Part shown: one piece after another, positions 18,311 through 27,273 of the stretch
How positions within the stretch are numbered: position 1 is the first letter of the stretch
How the letters are laid out: every line of letters starts with the position of its first letter
DNA from: an uncultured Rubritalea sp.
GTDB lineage: Bacteria > Verrucomicrobiota > Verrucomicrobiia > Verrucomicrobiales > Akkermansiaceae
Assembly (NCBI GenBank): GCA_937132085.1
Contig: CAKZNV010000203.1
Span: forward strand, 1-49,891
Direction: 5' to 3'
Length of the DNA stretch: 49,891 bases
The notes under the pieces: model-generated
Told to the model about the DNA's origin: nothing
The model's input: the letters and a program-made list of their open reading frames with translations, nothing else
Databases searched by the model: none
Program-made: the position numbers and the translations under genes

Positions 18311-19394
18311 GGATTCAAACTGGAAGTGCACCGATTCTATTGAAAGACGACCCAGATGCTGATTAGATCAGCACAGGTATCAATCGATCAAAACAGAACC
18401 TGTGCATTATGACCTATAAACATCTGAGCCGCGAAGAGCGGTATAGCATATCTATCCTACGACGCAAGGGTGAGTCCTGCGCTTCTATCGCATCTACATT
18501 AGATAGAAGTGTCTCCACCATTAGGCGTGAACTTAAACGCAATTCTACAGACACAGGAGGCTACCGTTACGAGCATGCCCATAAGCTAGCAGCTACCAGA
18601 TCTTTAAAGGCTGGCTGCCGTTCATCTACCATCTGTGAACGCTCTTGGAACTTTGCTAAAAAACAGCTAATAGATGAACAGTGGAGTCCTGAACAGATTA
18701 CTGGAGAGCTTATAGAACGGGGAATGAAACCCATTAGCCATGAGACTATTTACAAGCGAATCTATAAAGATAAGAGCAATAAAGGAGAGCTTCATAAACA
18801 CCTTCGTCACAAAGTTGGATCTTATAAAAATAGAAGTCTCAAGAACGATAAAAGAGGCCAAATATCTAACCAGACATCTATAGAGCTAAGGCCTATCGAA
18901 GTGGATCAACGTCTAAGCATAGGTCATTGGGAAATAGATACAATCATTGGCAAGCCTTCAGGAAATGTCCTCGTCACAATGGTGGAGAGATACAGCAGAT
19001 ACACACTCATCGCTAGAGCTGATAATAAAACGGCTGATGCAGTTAGCTTTGGACTACTCAGACGTCTAGCTCCTATTCGTAGCAAAGTAGAAACCCTAAC
19101 ATACGATAATGGAAAAGAATTCGCCAAGCATCTCTTCATCGATGATATTTTAGAGTCACAAGGCTACTTCGCACATCCATACTCATCCTGGGAAAGAGGG
19201 CTCAATGAAAATACCAATGGTTTGATAAGACAATACTTTCCAAAACGGACTGACTTTGGCCAAATAACAGACGAAGAAATCGCTCAAGTAGAAGCAAAAC
19301 TAAACCGCAGGCTGAGAAAATGCCTCGACAGAAAAACTCCAAATTATATCTTCTTTAATAACTAACTAAAAAAGCGCACTTCCACATTGAAACC
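18311..19394 (+). mobile_element. IS30-family insertion sequence
   Basis: An element of about 1.08 kb encloses one transposase gene. The left end reads GGATTCAAACTGGAAGTGC (18311-18329), and the complement of the right end reads GGTTTCAATGTGGAAGTGC (19376-19394). They share GG, TTCAA and TGGAAGTGC, so they are imperfect terminal inverted repeats of roughly 20-26 bases. No clear target duplication is visible, which fits an associated deletion. A second exact copy of the right end follows directly. Boundaries are estimates within a few bases. Confidence 0.8.
18409..19365 (+). CDS. IS30-family transposase
   Basis: This 318-residue DDE transposase begins with the IS30 signature MTYKHLSREERYSISILRRK, a helix-turn-helix region for end binding. 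The catalytic triad can be placed at D177 in WEIDTIIG, D233 in TYDNGKEF and E267 in GLNENTNGLIRQYFP. Length and motif spacing are those of intact IS30-group enzymes, so the element may be active. It catalyses cut-out and insertion of the IS. It starts about 100 bases inside the left end. Confidence 0.93.
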   Translation: MTYKHLSREERYSISILRRKGESCASIASTLDRSVSTIRRELKRNSTDTGGYRYEHAHKLAATRSLKAGCRSSTICERSWNFAKKQLIDEQWSPEQITGELIERGMKPISHETIYKRIYKDKSNKGELHKHLRHKVGSYKNRSLKNDKRGQISNQTSIELRPIEVDQRLSIGHWEIDTIIGKPSGNVLVTMVERYSRYTLIARADNKTADAVSFGLLRRLAPIRSKVETLTYDNGKEFAKHLFIDDILESQGYFAHPYSSWERGLNENTNGLIRQYFPKRTDFGQITDEEIAQVEAKLNRRLRKCLDRKTPNYIFFNN

Positions 19395-19434
19395 GCCCTA
19401 ACTAAAAAAGCGCACTTCCACATTGAAACCGCCC
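19363..19434 (+). repeat. Perfect 36-bp tandem duplication of the IS right end
   Basis: The 36 bases at 19363-19398 are repeated exactly at 19399-19434, each beginning TAACTAAAAAAGCGCACTTC. Each unit contains the complete right inverted repeat. Two right ends in tandem suggest one IS copy inserted next to the end of another followed by loss of the remainder, consistent with the known preference of some IS30-group elements for sites near their own ends. Confidence 0.9.
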
Positions 19435-19435
19435 C

Positions 19436-19558
19436 TATATTTTAATACTAGTAGTGGCAACGCTAGTTTATGTTTATGTTGAAAAACCAATGATAAAAGT
19501 TGGGAAATCAATCTCAACTAATTTGCAAAAAAGTTCATCAAACAAAAAACACACTTAG
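19436..19558 (+). pseudogene. 3' remnant of an acyltransferase-3 (OafA-like) gene
   Basis: Directly after the duplicated IS end an open frame encodes a hydrophobic helix and then YVYVEKPMIKVGKSIS, stopping at TAG (19556-19558). The Y-x-x-V-E-K-P-x-x-x-x-G wording is the C-terminal signature of acyltransferase family 3 membrane proteins that O-acetylate surface polysaccharides. The rest of the gene is missing. With the truncated glycosyltransferase on the other side of the IS, this shows that the insertion is associated with a deletion spanning parts of two genes. Confidence 0.65.
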
Positions 19559-19637
19559 TTCTTAACTTATACATTTAAAATATACAAAGATTTGTTACGA
19601 AACAAATCCAAACGAAACACAAGTTAAAAATAAAATT

Positions 19638-20783
19638 ATGAAAAAAATATTAATAGTAGGTGCTGGATTTTCCGGTGCTGTATTGGCACGCGAACTAGCA
19701 GAAAGCGGTGGATATTCATGCACGGTGATAGATAGTAGAGATCATGTTGCGGGAAACTGTCACACTGAGAGGGACGTCAAGACAGGAGTAATGGAGCATA
19801 AATATGGACCACATATTTTCCACACTTCCAGAGAAGATGTTTGGGAATATATTCAGAAGTTTGGGAAATTTGAACCTTTTACTAACAGAGTGAAAGCATC
19901 TGTTAAACGTGGGGTGTTTTCGTTGCCAATCAATCTTCATACGATTAACCAATTCTTTGGTAAGAATATGTCTCCTAGTGAGGCAAAAGAATTCATGAAG
20001 ACAGTAGGTGACCCGTCTATTGAAGAGCCTCAAAACTTCGAGGAACAAGCTCTAAAAATGTTGGGAAAGGATCTCTATGAATCTTTCTTCAAAGGTTATA
20101 CAATTAAACAGTGGGGATGTGACCCTAAAGAATTACCTGCATCTATTCTTAAAAGGCTCCCTGTGCGGTTTGACTACAATGACAATTATTATAATAGCAA
20201 ATACCAAGGTATACCTAGGGATGGTTACACGTCGGCAGTGAGTAGTATGTTAGATCACGACAATATTTCGGTGAAAACTTCTACCAATTGGGAAGCTAGT
20301 ATGGCTAAAGACTTTGATCACGTTGTATACACTGGTCCATTGGATGAATTCTTTGATTGTAGTGAGGGTAAACTTGGTTACCGAACCGTATTTTGGTCTA
20401 AAGAATATCACACGGGTGACTTCCAAGGTAACGCGGTCATAAATTATCCTGAAGTAGACTGTAAACATACCAGAATTCACGAGCATAAACATTTTGCACC
20501 TTGGGAAGAACATGATGAGACTATTGTTTTCACAGAATATAGTAAAGAGACTGAATCTGGTGATATTCCATATTATCCCAAAAGATTAGAGGCTGATAAA
20601 AGCATTCTTGATGCGTATATGGCTAAGGCAAATGCTCTAGAGGGTGTGTCCTTCTTGGGGCGTTTAGCGACATACAGATACATGGATATGCATCAAATTA
20701 TTGGTGAAGCTTTAGATTATTCTAAACAGTTTATAGATTGCGAAAATAAAGGTTCGAAACCACCTGCATTTCCAACATTTTAA
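19638..20783 (+). CDS. glf: UDP-galactopyranose mutase
   Basis: This flavoenzyme interconverts UDP-galactopyranose and UDP-galactofuranose, supplying Galf for the polysaccharide. It has 381 residues, the normal bacterial length. The FAD-binding motif GAGFSGAVLARELAE is at 7-21, followed by the family marks DHVAGNCHTE, EHKYGPHIFHT and near the C-terminus FLGRLATYRYMDMHQIIGEAL. It follows the IS scar, with an AT-rich upstream stretch that may hold its own promoter. Confidence 0.95.
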   Translation: MKKILIVGAGFSGAVLARELAESGGYSCTVIDSRDHVAGNCHTERDVKTGVMEHKYGPHIFHTSREDVWEYIQKFGKFEPFTNRVKASVKRGVFSLPINLHTINQFFGKNMSPSEAKEFMKTVGDPSIEEPQNFEEQALKMLGKDLYESFFKGYTIKQWGCDPKELPASILKRLPVRFDYNDNYYNSKYQGIPRDGYTSAVSSMLDHDNISVKTSTNWEASMAKDFDHVVYTGPLDEFFDCSEGKLGYRTVFWSKEYHTGDFQGNAVINYPEVDCKHTRIHEHKHFAPWEEHDETIVFTEYSKETESGDIPYYPKRLEADKSILDAYMAKANALEGVSFLGRLATYRYMDMHQIIGEALDYSKQFIDCENKGSKPPAFPTF

Positions 20784-20786
20784 GTT

Positions 20787-21998
20787 ATGAAAGATAAAAT
20801 AATAATGGTTTGCTATGCTTGTGAACCTGGTGGGGCTACTGAGCATGGTCTCGGCTGGCAATGGGTGCTTCGCACTAGTCAATTCAAAGATGTTATTTTA
20901 ATTACAAGGCCTGGGAGAAAGGGCTTAGCTGAAGAATGCAATAAAAATGGAATAGAGCTAGTAGAAGTAGAAGTTCCTAGTATAAGAAGAAAACTTACGC
21001 AGCCATTTGGCGATGTAGGTATTTGGATTAGAATCTATTCGTGGGCAAGCAATGTAAACAAACACATTAAAAAAATTGTTGATAAAGAAACTATTGAATA
21101 CGTTCATTTAGTAACATTTCATAGTATATGGATGCCAAATATCTTTAAGGGAGTAGAGACTAAAAAAATATGGGGTCCAGTGTCTGGAGGTGAATATGTT
21201 CCTAGCGCATATATGGAATATGTGGGTCCAGAGAACAAAAAAGAGAAAATCCGTAATAGGATTAATCGCTGGATGACCAAGAGATTAGTTAATAAGGCTA
21301 AGTCCTGCGATCTAATGATCTGTGGGAACAGTCAGACTTTAGCTCTAGCTAATGATAGCGGATGCTCTAAGACTGCGTTAATATTACCAAATGCAGTGAG
21401 CAAAATTCCTAAACAGAAAGCCAGGAAATCTTACTCTGAAGGTGAATGTCTCAACTTTGCTTTTGTAGGTAGCTGTCAGGGGCGAAGGACATTAACACTT
21501 TTAATGTCTGCCTTAGCTAAAGCTAATGATATTAAATGGAAGCTTGATATCGCGGGAACAGGTCCCGCTCTAAGGTTTTGGAAGCAATATGCAAAAGATT
21601 TATTAATCTCAGACAATATCGAATTCCACGGTTGGGTAGGAAAGGACGTGGTTGATATGATTTATCAAAGGGCACACATTTTTGCATTCACTACCATTAG
21701 AGATGGTGGAGGTTCAGGGATGTTAGAAGCACTAGAGCGAGGTGTTCCAGTGTTAGCTCTAGACTGGGGCGGCCCAGCAGATGTAATAGCTGATACTGGT
21801 GCTGGTAAATTGATAACAGCAGATAGCCCTGAAACATCTATAGCCGAAATTAAATCTTGGGTTGTAGGACTAGCTGAAGGGAAAATTAACTATTCTGAAA
21901 TGGTAGAAAAGGCTGAAAACTTTAATTTCGAGGATTATTGGTGGGAAACTAAACTTCAAAAGTATCTTGATATAGCTAATGCTATAAAGAAGTCATAG
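20787..21998 (+). CDS. Glycosyltransferase, GT4 family
   Basis: This 403-residue GT-B protein starts MKDKIIMVCYACEPGGATEH, and its donor domain has LNFAFVGSCQGRRTLTLLM and the motif RDGGGSGMLEALERGVPVLA, with the E-x7-E arrangement less obvious than in other GT4 genes here. The CEPG-type N-terminus is shared with the truncated gene at 18072, so the two were related neighbours. It starts three bases after glf, so it may act on a galactofuranose-containing acceptor, which is inference. Confidence 0.85.
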   Translation: MKDKIIMVCYACEPGGATEHGLGWQWVLRTSQFKDVILITRPGRKGLAEECNKNGIELVEVEVPSIRRKLTQPFGDVGIWIRIYSWASNVNKHIKKIVDKETIEYVHLVTFHSIWMPNIFKGVETKKIWGPVSGGEYVPSAYMEYVGPENKKEKIRNRINRWMTKRLVNKAKSCDLMICGNSQTLALANDSGCSKTALILPNAVSKIPKQKARKSYSEGECLNFAFVGSCQGRRTLTLLMSALAKANDIKWKLDIAGTGPALRFWKQYAKDLLISDNIEFHGWVGKDVVDMIYQRAHIFAFTTIRDGGGSGMLEALERGVPVLALDWGGPADVIADTGAGKLITADSPETSIAEIKSWVVGLAEGKINYSEMVEKAENFNFEDYWWETKLQKYLDIANAIKKS

Positions 21999-22002
21999 AG
22001 AT

Positions 22003-22839
22003 ATGGAAGATAACGATATTAATATAACAATAGTCACAGCAAGCTATAATTACGTAGAATACGTCCGTGAGATGTTAGATAGTGTGGCTAGTCAAGAGGG
22101 GGTGAGCTTCGAACATCTCATCTTCGATGCAGGATCTACTGATGGAACATTAGATATTATTAAAGAATACAAACATGTTAAATTAGTGACTGAGCCTGAT
22201 AACGGGATGAGTGACGCTATTAATAAAGGATTTAGAGCTGCGAAAGGGGAGTGGGTCATGTGGCTCAATACTGATGATCGGCTAAAACCTGGGGCATTAT
22301 TAGCGGTAAAGAAATTCGCTGAAAAATCACCAAAGTCAGATATTATTTACGGTGCTTGGGATTTTGTAAATGGAGCAGGAAACTATCAGAGAACTGTAGG
22401 CATATTCCCGTTTAAAAAATTAATGATAGCCCATTTAGGCTGTTATATCGGATCTACATCTACATTCTTCAGAAAGGCAACAATTCTAGATGAGGGGCAT
22501 TTTTTAAATGAGCGGTTCAAATGCGTTATGGATGGCGAATACTACAATCGCTTAGCCTCAGTGGGCAAAAATTTCACCTATATACCACTGATTTTAGCTG
22601 ATTTTAGGATGCATGGTGAGAATATTAGTCAAAAGCATTTTAACAAAGATAGTATTGATGAGAAGTTGAGCCTGCAATTACACTTAGCAGAATCTAGAGC
22701 AATTCGCAGATTTTACGGATGGACTTTTTTCAAAAATGATCATTTAAATTGCGCTGTTGACTGTGTGCTATTTTACATATTCAGAGCTGTAAGAATTATA
22801 CTTAGGCTTTTTTACAAACCCAAAACTATTGTTAAATAG
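22003..22839 (+). CDS. Glycosyltransferase family 2 protein
   Basis: This 278-residue GT-A enzyme has the GT2 landmarks: ITIVTASYNYVEYVREMLDS at the N-terminus, HLIFDAGSTDGTLDII, and the metal-binding motif WLNTDDRLKPGAL near residue 90. A hydrophobic C-terminal stretch suggests membrane association. It starts four bases after the previous stop, and its own stop overlaps the GTG start of the next gene. Sugar specificity is unknown. Confidence 0.9.
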   Translation: MEDNDINITIVTASYNYVEYVREMLDSVASQEGVSFEHLIFDAGSTDGTLDIIKEYKHVKLVTEPDNGMSDAINKGFRAAKGEWVMWLNTDDRLKPGALLAVKKFAEKSPKSDIIYGAWDFVNGAGNYQRTVGIFPFKKLMIAHLGCYIGSTSTFFRKATILDEGHFLNERFKCVMDGEYYNRLASVGKNFTYIPLILADFRMHGENISQKHFNKDSIDEKLSLQLHLAESRAIRRFYGWTFFKNDHLNCAVDCVLFYIFRAVRIILRLFYKPKTIVK

Positions 22840-23930
22840 TGTATAGAGCAGATTCAGAAATACTTGCGGCTTTAGAAGGAAGCGGCGAAGTGGTAGCTAA
22901 GCTAAGCTTCTACTCGCTTCGAAGAAATGGCCATCTTCTTTTGGGAATTCCTAAAGATAGAATTATGGCTAAGTTGACACTCAATTTGTATCAGCCTCAG
23001 TCCAGTAAAGCTAAGTTTACCGTCAGATTAATTAAATTGATGGTTGGTTTTAGGATTCATTGGTTGTTACCGACTGTAGATCTTTGTATAAAGGATAGTA
23101 GTCCTATAGCGAAATTAAACGGAGATTCTAGAGAAATAGGTTTCTTGTTAGGTAATCCTGAAGCAGAGTCTAGACGAACCATTGTTTCTTACTATGCCGG
23201 TGATAATTTTGAAGTAGCAAAAATAGGTATTGGTTCTGCTGCAAAGATTTCTGTATTAAACGAAGCTAAGACAATAGAACTTATACCTTTATTTTATACT
23301 GGAGTAGTAAGATCTAGAAGATCTCTAAGTTTAAATAATTGGTTCTTTTATTCTACTGATTTCGTTAGAGGCATAGCCCCTAAAAAACAAGATGATAGTC
23401 TAGTCTTAGCTCTTTTAACTGACTGGATGAAACATTTTGAAAAGAAGAGAGTGTCTGAAATTAGTGTATGGAACGACCTCGTTGAGATGGTAAAGCATTC
23501 AGAGCTCAAATGCGCTGATAGCGTTCTTAAACAATTAAGTAATATGGAAATCATGGTAGGTCTTTATCATGGAGATTTTGCTCCATGGAATATAAAGATT
23601 TCTGATAATAAAAAACTGCATGTAATGGACTGGGAGAACGCCATACTAGACGGTTTGGCAGGATGGGACTGGATTCATTATTTAATTAGAAGATCGATCC
23701 TTGTAGATGGAGCGACTTTATTTCAGGCTTTAGAATCTTGTGTTATATGGGCTAAATCCGTAGAAGGTAGGATTTACCTAATAAAGTCAGGATGGGGGGA
23801 GAATATTGATTTATGGATGGGCTCTTATATAATCTACAATAGTATTTCTCACAATGATGCTGATTTGGAAAATAATTTGGATTGTCTCAATAATGTAATG
23901 ACTGATGATTGTCTAAAGATAATTAAATGA
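22839..23930 (+). CDS. Aminoglycoside-phosphotransferase-like kinase fold protein
   Basis: This 363-residue protein has an APH/choline-kinase-type C-terminal lobe: the catalytic loop LYHGDFAPWNIKI near residue 244 and the metal-binding DWENAILDGLAGWDW near residue 264. The N-terminal lobe is poorly conserved. The fold phosphorylates small hydroxylated substrates; within a polysaccharide locus a sugar or polyol is more likely than an antibiotic. Its GTG start overlaps the preceding TAG and its end overlaps the next ATG (ATGA), so translation is coupled on both sides. Confidence 0.7.
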   Translation: MYRADSEILAALEGSGEVVAKLSFYSLRRNGHLLLGIPKDRIMAKLTLNLYQPQSSKAKFTVRLIKLMVGFRIHWLLPTVDLCIKDSSPIAKLNGDSREIGFLLGNPEAESRRTIVSYYAGDNFEVAKIGIGSAAKISVLNEAKTIELIPLFYTGVVRSRRSLSLNNWFFYSTDFVRGIAPKKQDDSLVLALLTDWMKHFEKKRVSEISVWNDLVEMVKHSELKCADSVLKQLSNMEIMVGLYHGDFAPWNIKISDNKKLHVMDWENAILDGLAGWDWIHYLIRRSILVDGATLFQALESCVIWAKSVEGRIYLIKSGWGENIDLWMGSYIIYNSISHNDADLENNLDCLNNVMTDDCLKIIK

Positions 23931-25027
23931 GTAGATCAGACATATTGTTAGTGGGGCAAACTCCGCCACCTTATCATGGGCAGTCTGTGGTTACAGGGAT
24001 GCTGTTTGAAGATGAGTGGGCGGGTTTGAAGGTTGAGAGGCTGAGAATGGCTTATAGTGATACTATCGATGTGGTAGGTAAAGCGAGTTTTGGTAAGGTT
24101 CTACATTTGATATCTCTTATATTTCAGACTTGGAAAATAGCTTTCTTAAAGCGACCAAAAGTATTTTATTATTTACCTGCAAGTTCCAATAAGGCGGCTG
24201 TTATTAGAGATGTTATTTATCTCAGCGCAGTCAGGTGGTGTTTCAAGAAGACTGTGTTTCATTACCATGCTGGTGGTTTGCCTGAATATCTAGAAGGCGC
24301 TGGTTTGTTGGGCAAGTTAGGCCATTTTGTTTATAAAAATGCTGATATCAGCATAGAAATCAGTCAGACAGAATTCCCTCCTGCAAGAGCATTTGATGCT
24401 AAGTGTCAGGTATTCGTTCGTAATGGTTTGGATGTAGTAAAGATGCAGAGTCAAAGTAATGAAGGAGTATTCAACATATTATTTGTAGGCGCTCTCAATG
24501 AAGGCAAGGGGGTGATGGAGTCTTTAAAAGCAGTGAATACTGTGCAAGCGACTACAACTCAGAGCTTTAAGATTCAGCTGGCTGGGGCATGGGCTTCCGA
24601 TGATTTTAAGAAAGAATGTGAGGCTTATATCATAGAGAATAAACTTGATGGAGTGGTAGAGTTTTTAGGAATCATCAAGGGTGATGAGAAATGGCAAGCC
24701 TATGGTAATGCTGATGTATTTTTATTCCCGAGTCACTATCATGCTGAGAATTTCCCTCTGGTATTGATCGAGGCTATGGGCTGTGGATTACCAGTGATTA
24801 CGACTAACTGGAGAGGTATTCCACAGCTTACAGGAGGCAGTGAGGCTGCAATTCTCTGTGATGTAAATAATCAGTCGCAAATAGTAGCTGCTCTTGTTAA
24901 ATACATGAATGAACCAGATTTTCTGGCTCAAAGTAGCGCCAATGCTGAACTTCACTATCAAAAGAATTATACTCGGAAAAAGTTTGTTACAGCGATTAGA
25001 ACACAGTTTGAAAACTTATTAAAGTAA
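23927..25027 (+). CDS. Glycosyltransferase, GT4 family
   Basis: This 366-residue GT-B glycosyltransferase begins with ILLVGQTPPPYHGQSVVTGM, a typical acceptor-domain loop. The donor domain has NILFVGALNEGKGVMESL and FPLVLIEAMGCGLPVITTNW, the retaining family 4 E-x7-E signature. It overlaps its neighbours by four bases upstream and one base downstream, placing it in a tightly coupled run. Confidence 0.9.
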   Translation: MSRSDILLVGQTPPPYHGQSVVTGMLFEDEWAGLKVERLRMAYSDTIDVVGKASFGKVLHLISLIFQTWKIAFLKRPKVFYYLPASSNKAAVIRDVIYLSAVRWCFKKTVFHYHAGGLPEYLEGAGLLGKLGHFVYKNADISIEISQTEFPPARAFDAKCQVFVRNGLDVVKMQSQSNEGVFNILFVGALNEGKGVMESLKAVNTVQATTTQSFKIQLAGAWASDDFKKECEAYIIENKLDGVVEFLGIIKGDEKWQAYGNADVFLFPSHYHAENFPLVLIEAMGCGLPVITTNWRGIPQLTGGSEAAILCDVNNQSQIVAALVKYMNEPDFLAQSSANAELHYQKNYTRKKFVTAIRTQFENLLK

Positions 25028-25686
25028 TGGGACTAAATGCACATAAGCTCTACGCTAAAATTTCTCCGAAGTTTAGAGAAGAACGAATCAAAACTTTCCT
25101 TGAAAAGATGCAACCTGATAAGGGGACTCGCATTCTAGATATAGGGGGATACTCCAGTTATTGGAAAACTATGGGCATCGAATCTCATGTTACAATAGTG
25201 AATTTACATACTTTTGAGCAGGATAGTTTAGAAAGCAATGATCAGTTTACTTTTATAGAAGCAAATGGCTGTGATTTACCATTTGATGATAACTCCTTTG
25301 ATTTAGTGTATTCTAACAGTGTTATTGAGCATTTGTTTACTAGTGAGCATCAGCAGGAGTTTGCTTCTGAAGCAATACGAGTAGGTAAAGCTTATTGGAT
25401 TCAGACCCCAGCAAAGGAGTTTCCAGTGGAACCTCATTTACTGACACCTTTTATACACTGGTTGCCTAAGAAGCTTCAGTTGATGTTAGCTCGACACTTT
25501 ACAGTTCGTTCTTGGATGTTAGATCAGACCCGCCCTACAAGACAGTCTATCTATGATTTGGCTAACGAAGTTGTTTTATTAAGTAAAACAAAGATGATGC
25601 GATTATTTCCTAAAGGGACTATTATTGTAGAGAAGTTTCTAGGTTTTAGAAAAAGTTATGTTGTTTATAAAACGAATGAAAAGTAA
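25027..25686 (+). CDS. SAM-dependent methyltransferase (class I)
   Basis: This 219-residue protein has a Rossmann-like methyltransferase pattern: motif I as ILDIGGYSSYW near residue 36, an acidic ANGCDLPFDDNSFDLVYSNS segment covering motifs II to IV, and VIEHL after it. It could methylate a sugar hydroxyl or a polysaccharide chain end. Its start overlaps the preceding stop as TAATG. The substrate is not predictable. Confidence 0.83.
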   Translation: MGLNAHKLYAKISPKFREERIKTFLEKMQPDKGTRILDIGGYSSYWKTMGIESHVTIVNLHTFEQDSLESNDQFTFIEANGCDLPFDDNSFDLVYSNSVIEHLFTSEHQQEFASEAIRVGKAYWIQTPAKEFPVEPHLLTPFIHWLPKKLQLMLARHFTVRSWMLDQTRPTRQSIYDLANEVVLLSKTKMMRLFPKGTIIVEKFLGFRKSYVVYKTNEK

Positions 25687-25706
25687 GTTTTTTAGCTGCT
25701 AAATCT

Positions 25707-27272
25707 ATGTGTGGTATTTTAGTAAATAATGCTTCAAACGAGGGCTTCAGTGATGCACTGAATCTTCTGAAGCATCGTGGTCCAGATGCTAGCGGCATGA
25801 TTGAGCTGGCATCCCACTCAATAGGGCATCACAGACTGAGTATTCTAGATCTTGACAGTCAGAGTGATCAGCCATTTAGGTCGGATGATGGGAATCTAGC
25901 CATGTCTTACAATGGAGAGATTTATAATTTTAAAGAACTGGCGTCAAAGCATGGGCTAGTCTGCAGGACATCAAGCGATAGTGAAGTTCTACTAAGGCTC
26001 TACGAGAAGTTAGGCGCCAAATGTCTAGATGAGCTGAATGGGATGTTCGCTTTTGTCGTCATCCATCGAGGTAGTGGCAAAGTATTTGCAGCGAGAGATA
26101 GATTAGGAATCAAACCTCTCTATTTAGATAGACGTTCAAAGCAGGTGAGATTCTGCTCTGAGGTGGAGCCATTATTGAAGTTAGATCCAGATTTTAGCTG
26201 GGACTATGAGGGGCTGAGGCAGTATGTGAAATTACGCACCTGCTTCCATGGTAAGACAGTTTATAAGAATATTGAGATGCTTCCAGCTGGTCATTATTAC
26301 GATGACGGCAATGTGCGTTGCTATTGGAATTTACCAGAAGGTGAGCAACGAGCTCCTGAAGATGATGAGCTACGAGAGCTGTTAGAGGACGCGATCAAGA
26401 TTCGTAGATTATCTGATGTGCCAGTGGGGTCTTACCTAAGTGGAGGTCTAGACAGCACGATCGTCGCAGGAGTGGCCAAGGTGAATGATGTTTGGTCAGT
26501 TGGGTTTGAAGATCATAATGAATTTGAGTATGCAGACCTTGCAGCAAGTAAATTTGGCTTGAGCCATACAGCTTGTTTGATGAATGCAGAAGGGTTTCTG
26601 AGCACGGCTAAAGAAATGATAGTCAAACGCCGAGAGCCACTGAGTGTGCCAAATGAAGTTCTCATTTATGAGATGACTAAGCAGGTTAAGGCTAAGAATA
26701 CCGTTGTGCTAAGTGGTGAGGGTGCGGATGAGTTGTTTTTCGGTTATGATAGAGTATTTCGATGGGCTGAACAGCAGTCTAGTTTCCAATTAGGAGAATT
26801 TGATAAGCTCTACAGCTATGGCTCGCATAAAGATGATGAAATATTTGAGTCTGTGATGGAGCCATATCTTGGAGGCAGAACAGCGCTCGATAGTGTGGCG
26901 AGATTTTTCCAGTTAGATCATCTACAAGGGTTATTGCGTAGGCTAGATAATTCTACTATGCTCGCTTCTGTAGAAGCTCGTGTGCCGTTTGTTGATCATC
27001 GACTTGTCGAACGTATGGCAGGCGTATCGTTTGATTATAGAATGGAAGCTGGGGTGGTAAAGGCTCCTCTGAAGAGAGTCTTCAATGACTTAGTTCCACA
27101 GGAGATTATTCACCGTAAGAAGGTCGGATTTCCTGTCCCGCTAGCGCAGATTTTTGGAGATCGAGATTCGGATAAAAAAACTTTTATGGATAAATGGCTT
27201 CAGTTTAATGTGGAAACATTTTCTGGGGATAAGACTTTGTATGAAGAGATTATTAATAGTATAGATAACTGA
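25707..27272 (+). CDS. asnB: Asparagine synthase (glutamine-hydrolysing)-like amidotransferase
   Basis: The 521-residue protein has the class II glutaminase start MCGIL, with Cys2 as nucleophile after Met removal, the KHRGPDASG and YNGEIYNF motifs, and a C-terminal synthetase domain with the ATP-pyrophosphatase loop SYLSGGLDSTIVAG. It is slightly shorter than many AsnB proteins. Amidotransferases of this type occur in exosortase-linked polysaccharide loci, where they may amidate a uronic acid or another acceptor instead of making free asparagine. The diacetamido-uronic acid predicted upstream would be one possible target. Confidence 0.85.
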   Translation: MCGILVNNASNEGFSDALNLLKHRGPDASGMIELASHSIGHHRLSILDLDSQSDQPFRSDDGNLAMSYNGEIYNFKELASKHGLVCRTSSDSEVLLRLYEKLGAKCLDELNGMFAFVVIHRGSGKVFAARDRLGIKPLYLDRRSKQVRFCSEVEPLLKLDPDFSWDYEGLRQYVKLRTCFHGKTVYKNIEMLPAGHYYDDGNVRCYWNLPEGEQRAPEDDELRELLEDAIKIRRLSDVPVGSYLSGGLDSTIVAGVAKVNDVWSVGFEDHNEFEYADLAASKFGLSHTACLMNAEGFLSTAKEMIVKRREPLSVPNEVLIYEMTKQVKAKNTVVLSGEGADELFFGYDRVFRWAEQQSSFQLGEFDKLYSYGSHKDDEIFESVMEPYLGGRTALDSVARFFQLDHLQGLLRRLDNSTMLASVEARVPFVDHRLVERMAGVSFDYRMEAGVVKAPLKRVFNDLVPQEIIHRKKVGFPVPLAQIFGDRDSDKKTFMDKWLQFNVETFSGDKTLYEEIINSIDN

Positions 27273-27273
27273 A

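Noticed and set aside
22839-23930. Aminoglycoside resistance gene
   Set aside because: The fold matches, but the gene is coupled to glycosyltransferase genes and the N-terminal lobe does not resemble known resistance enzymes.
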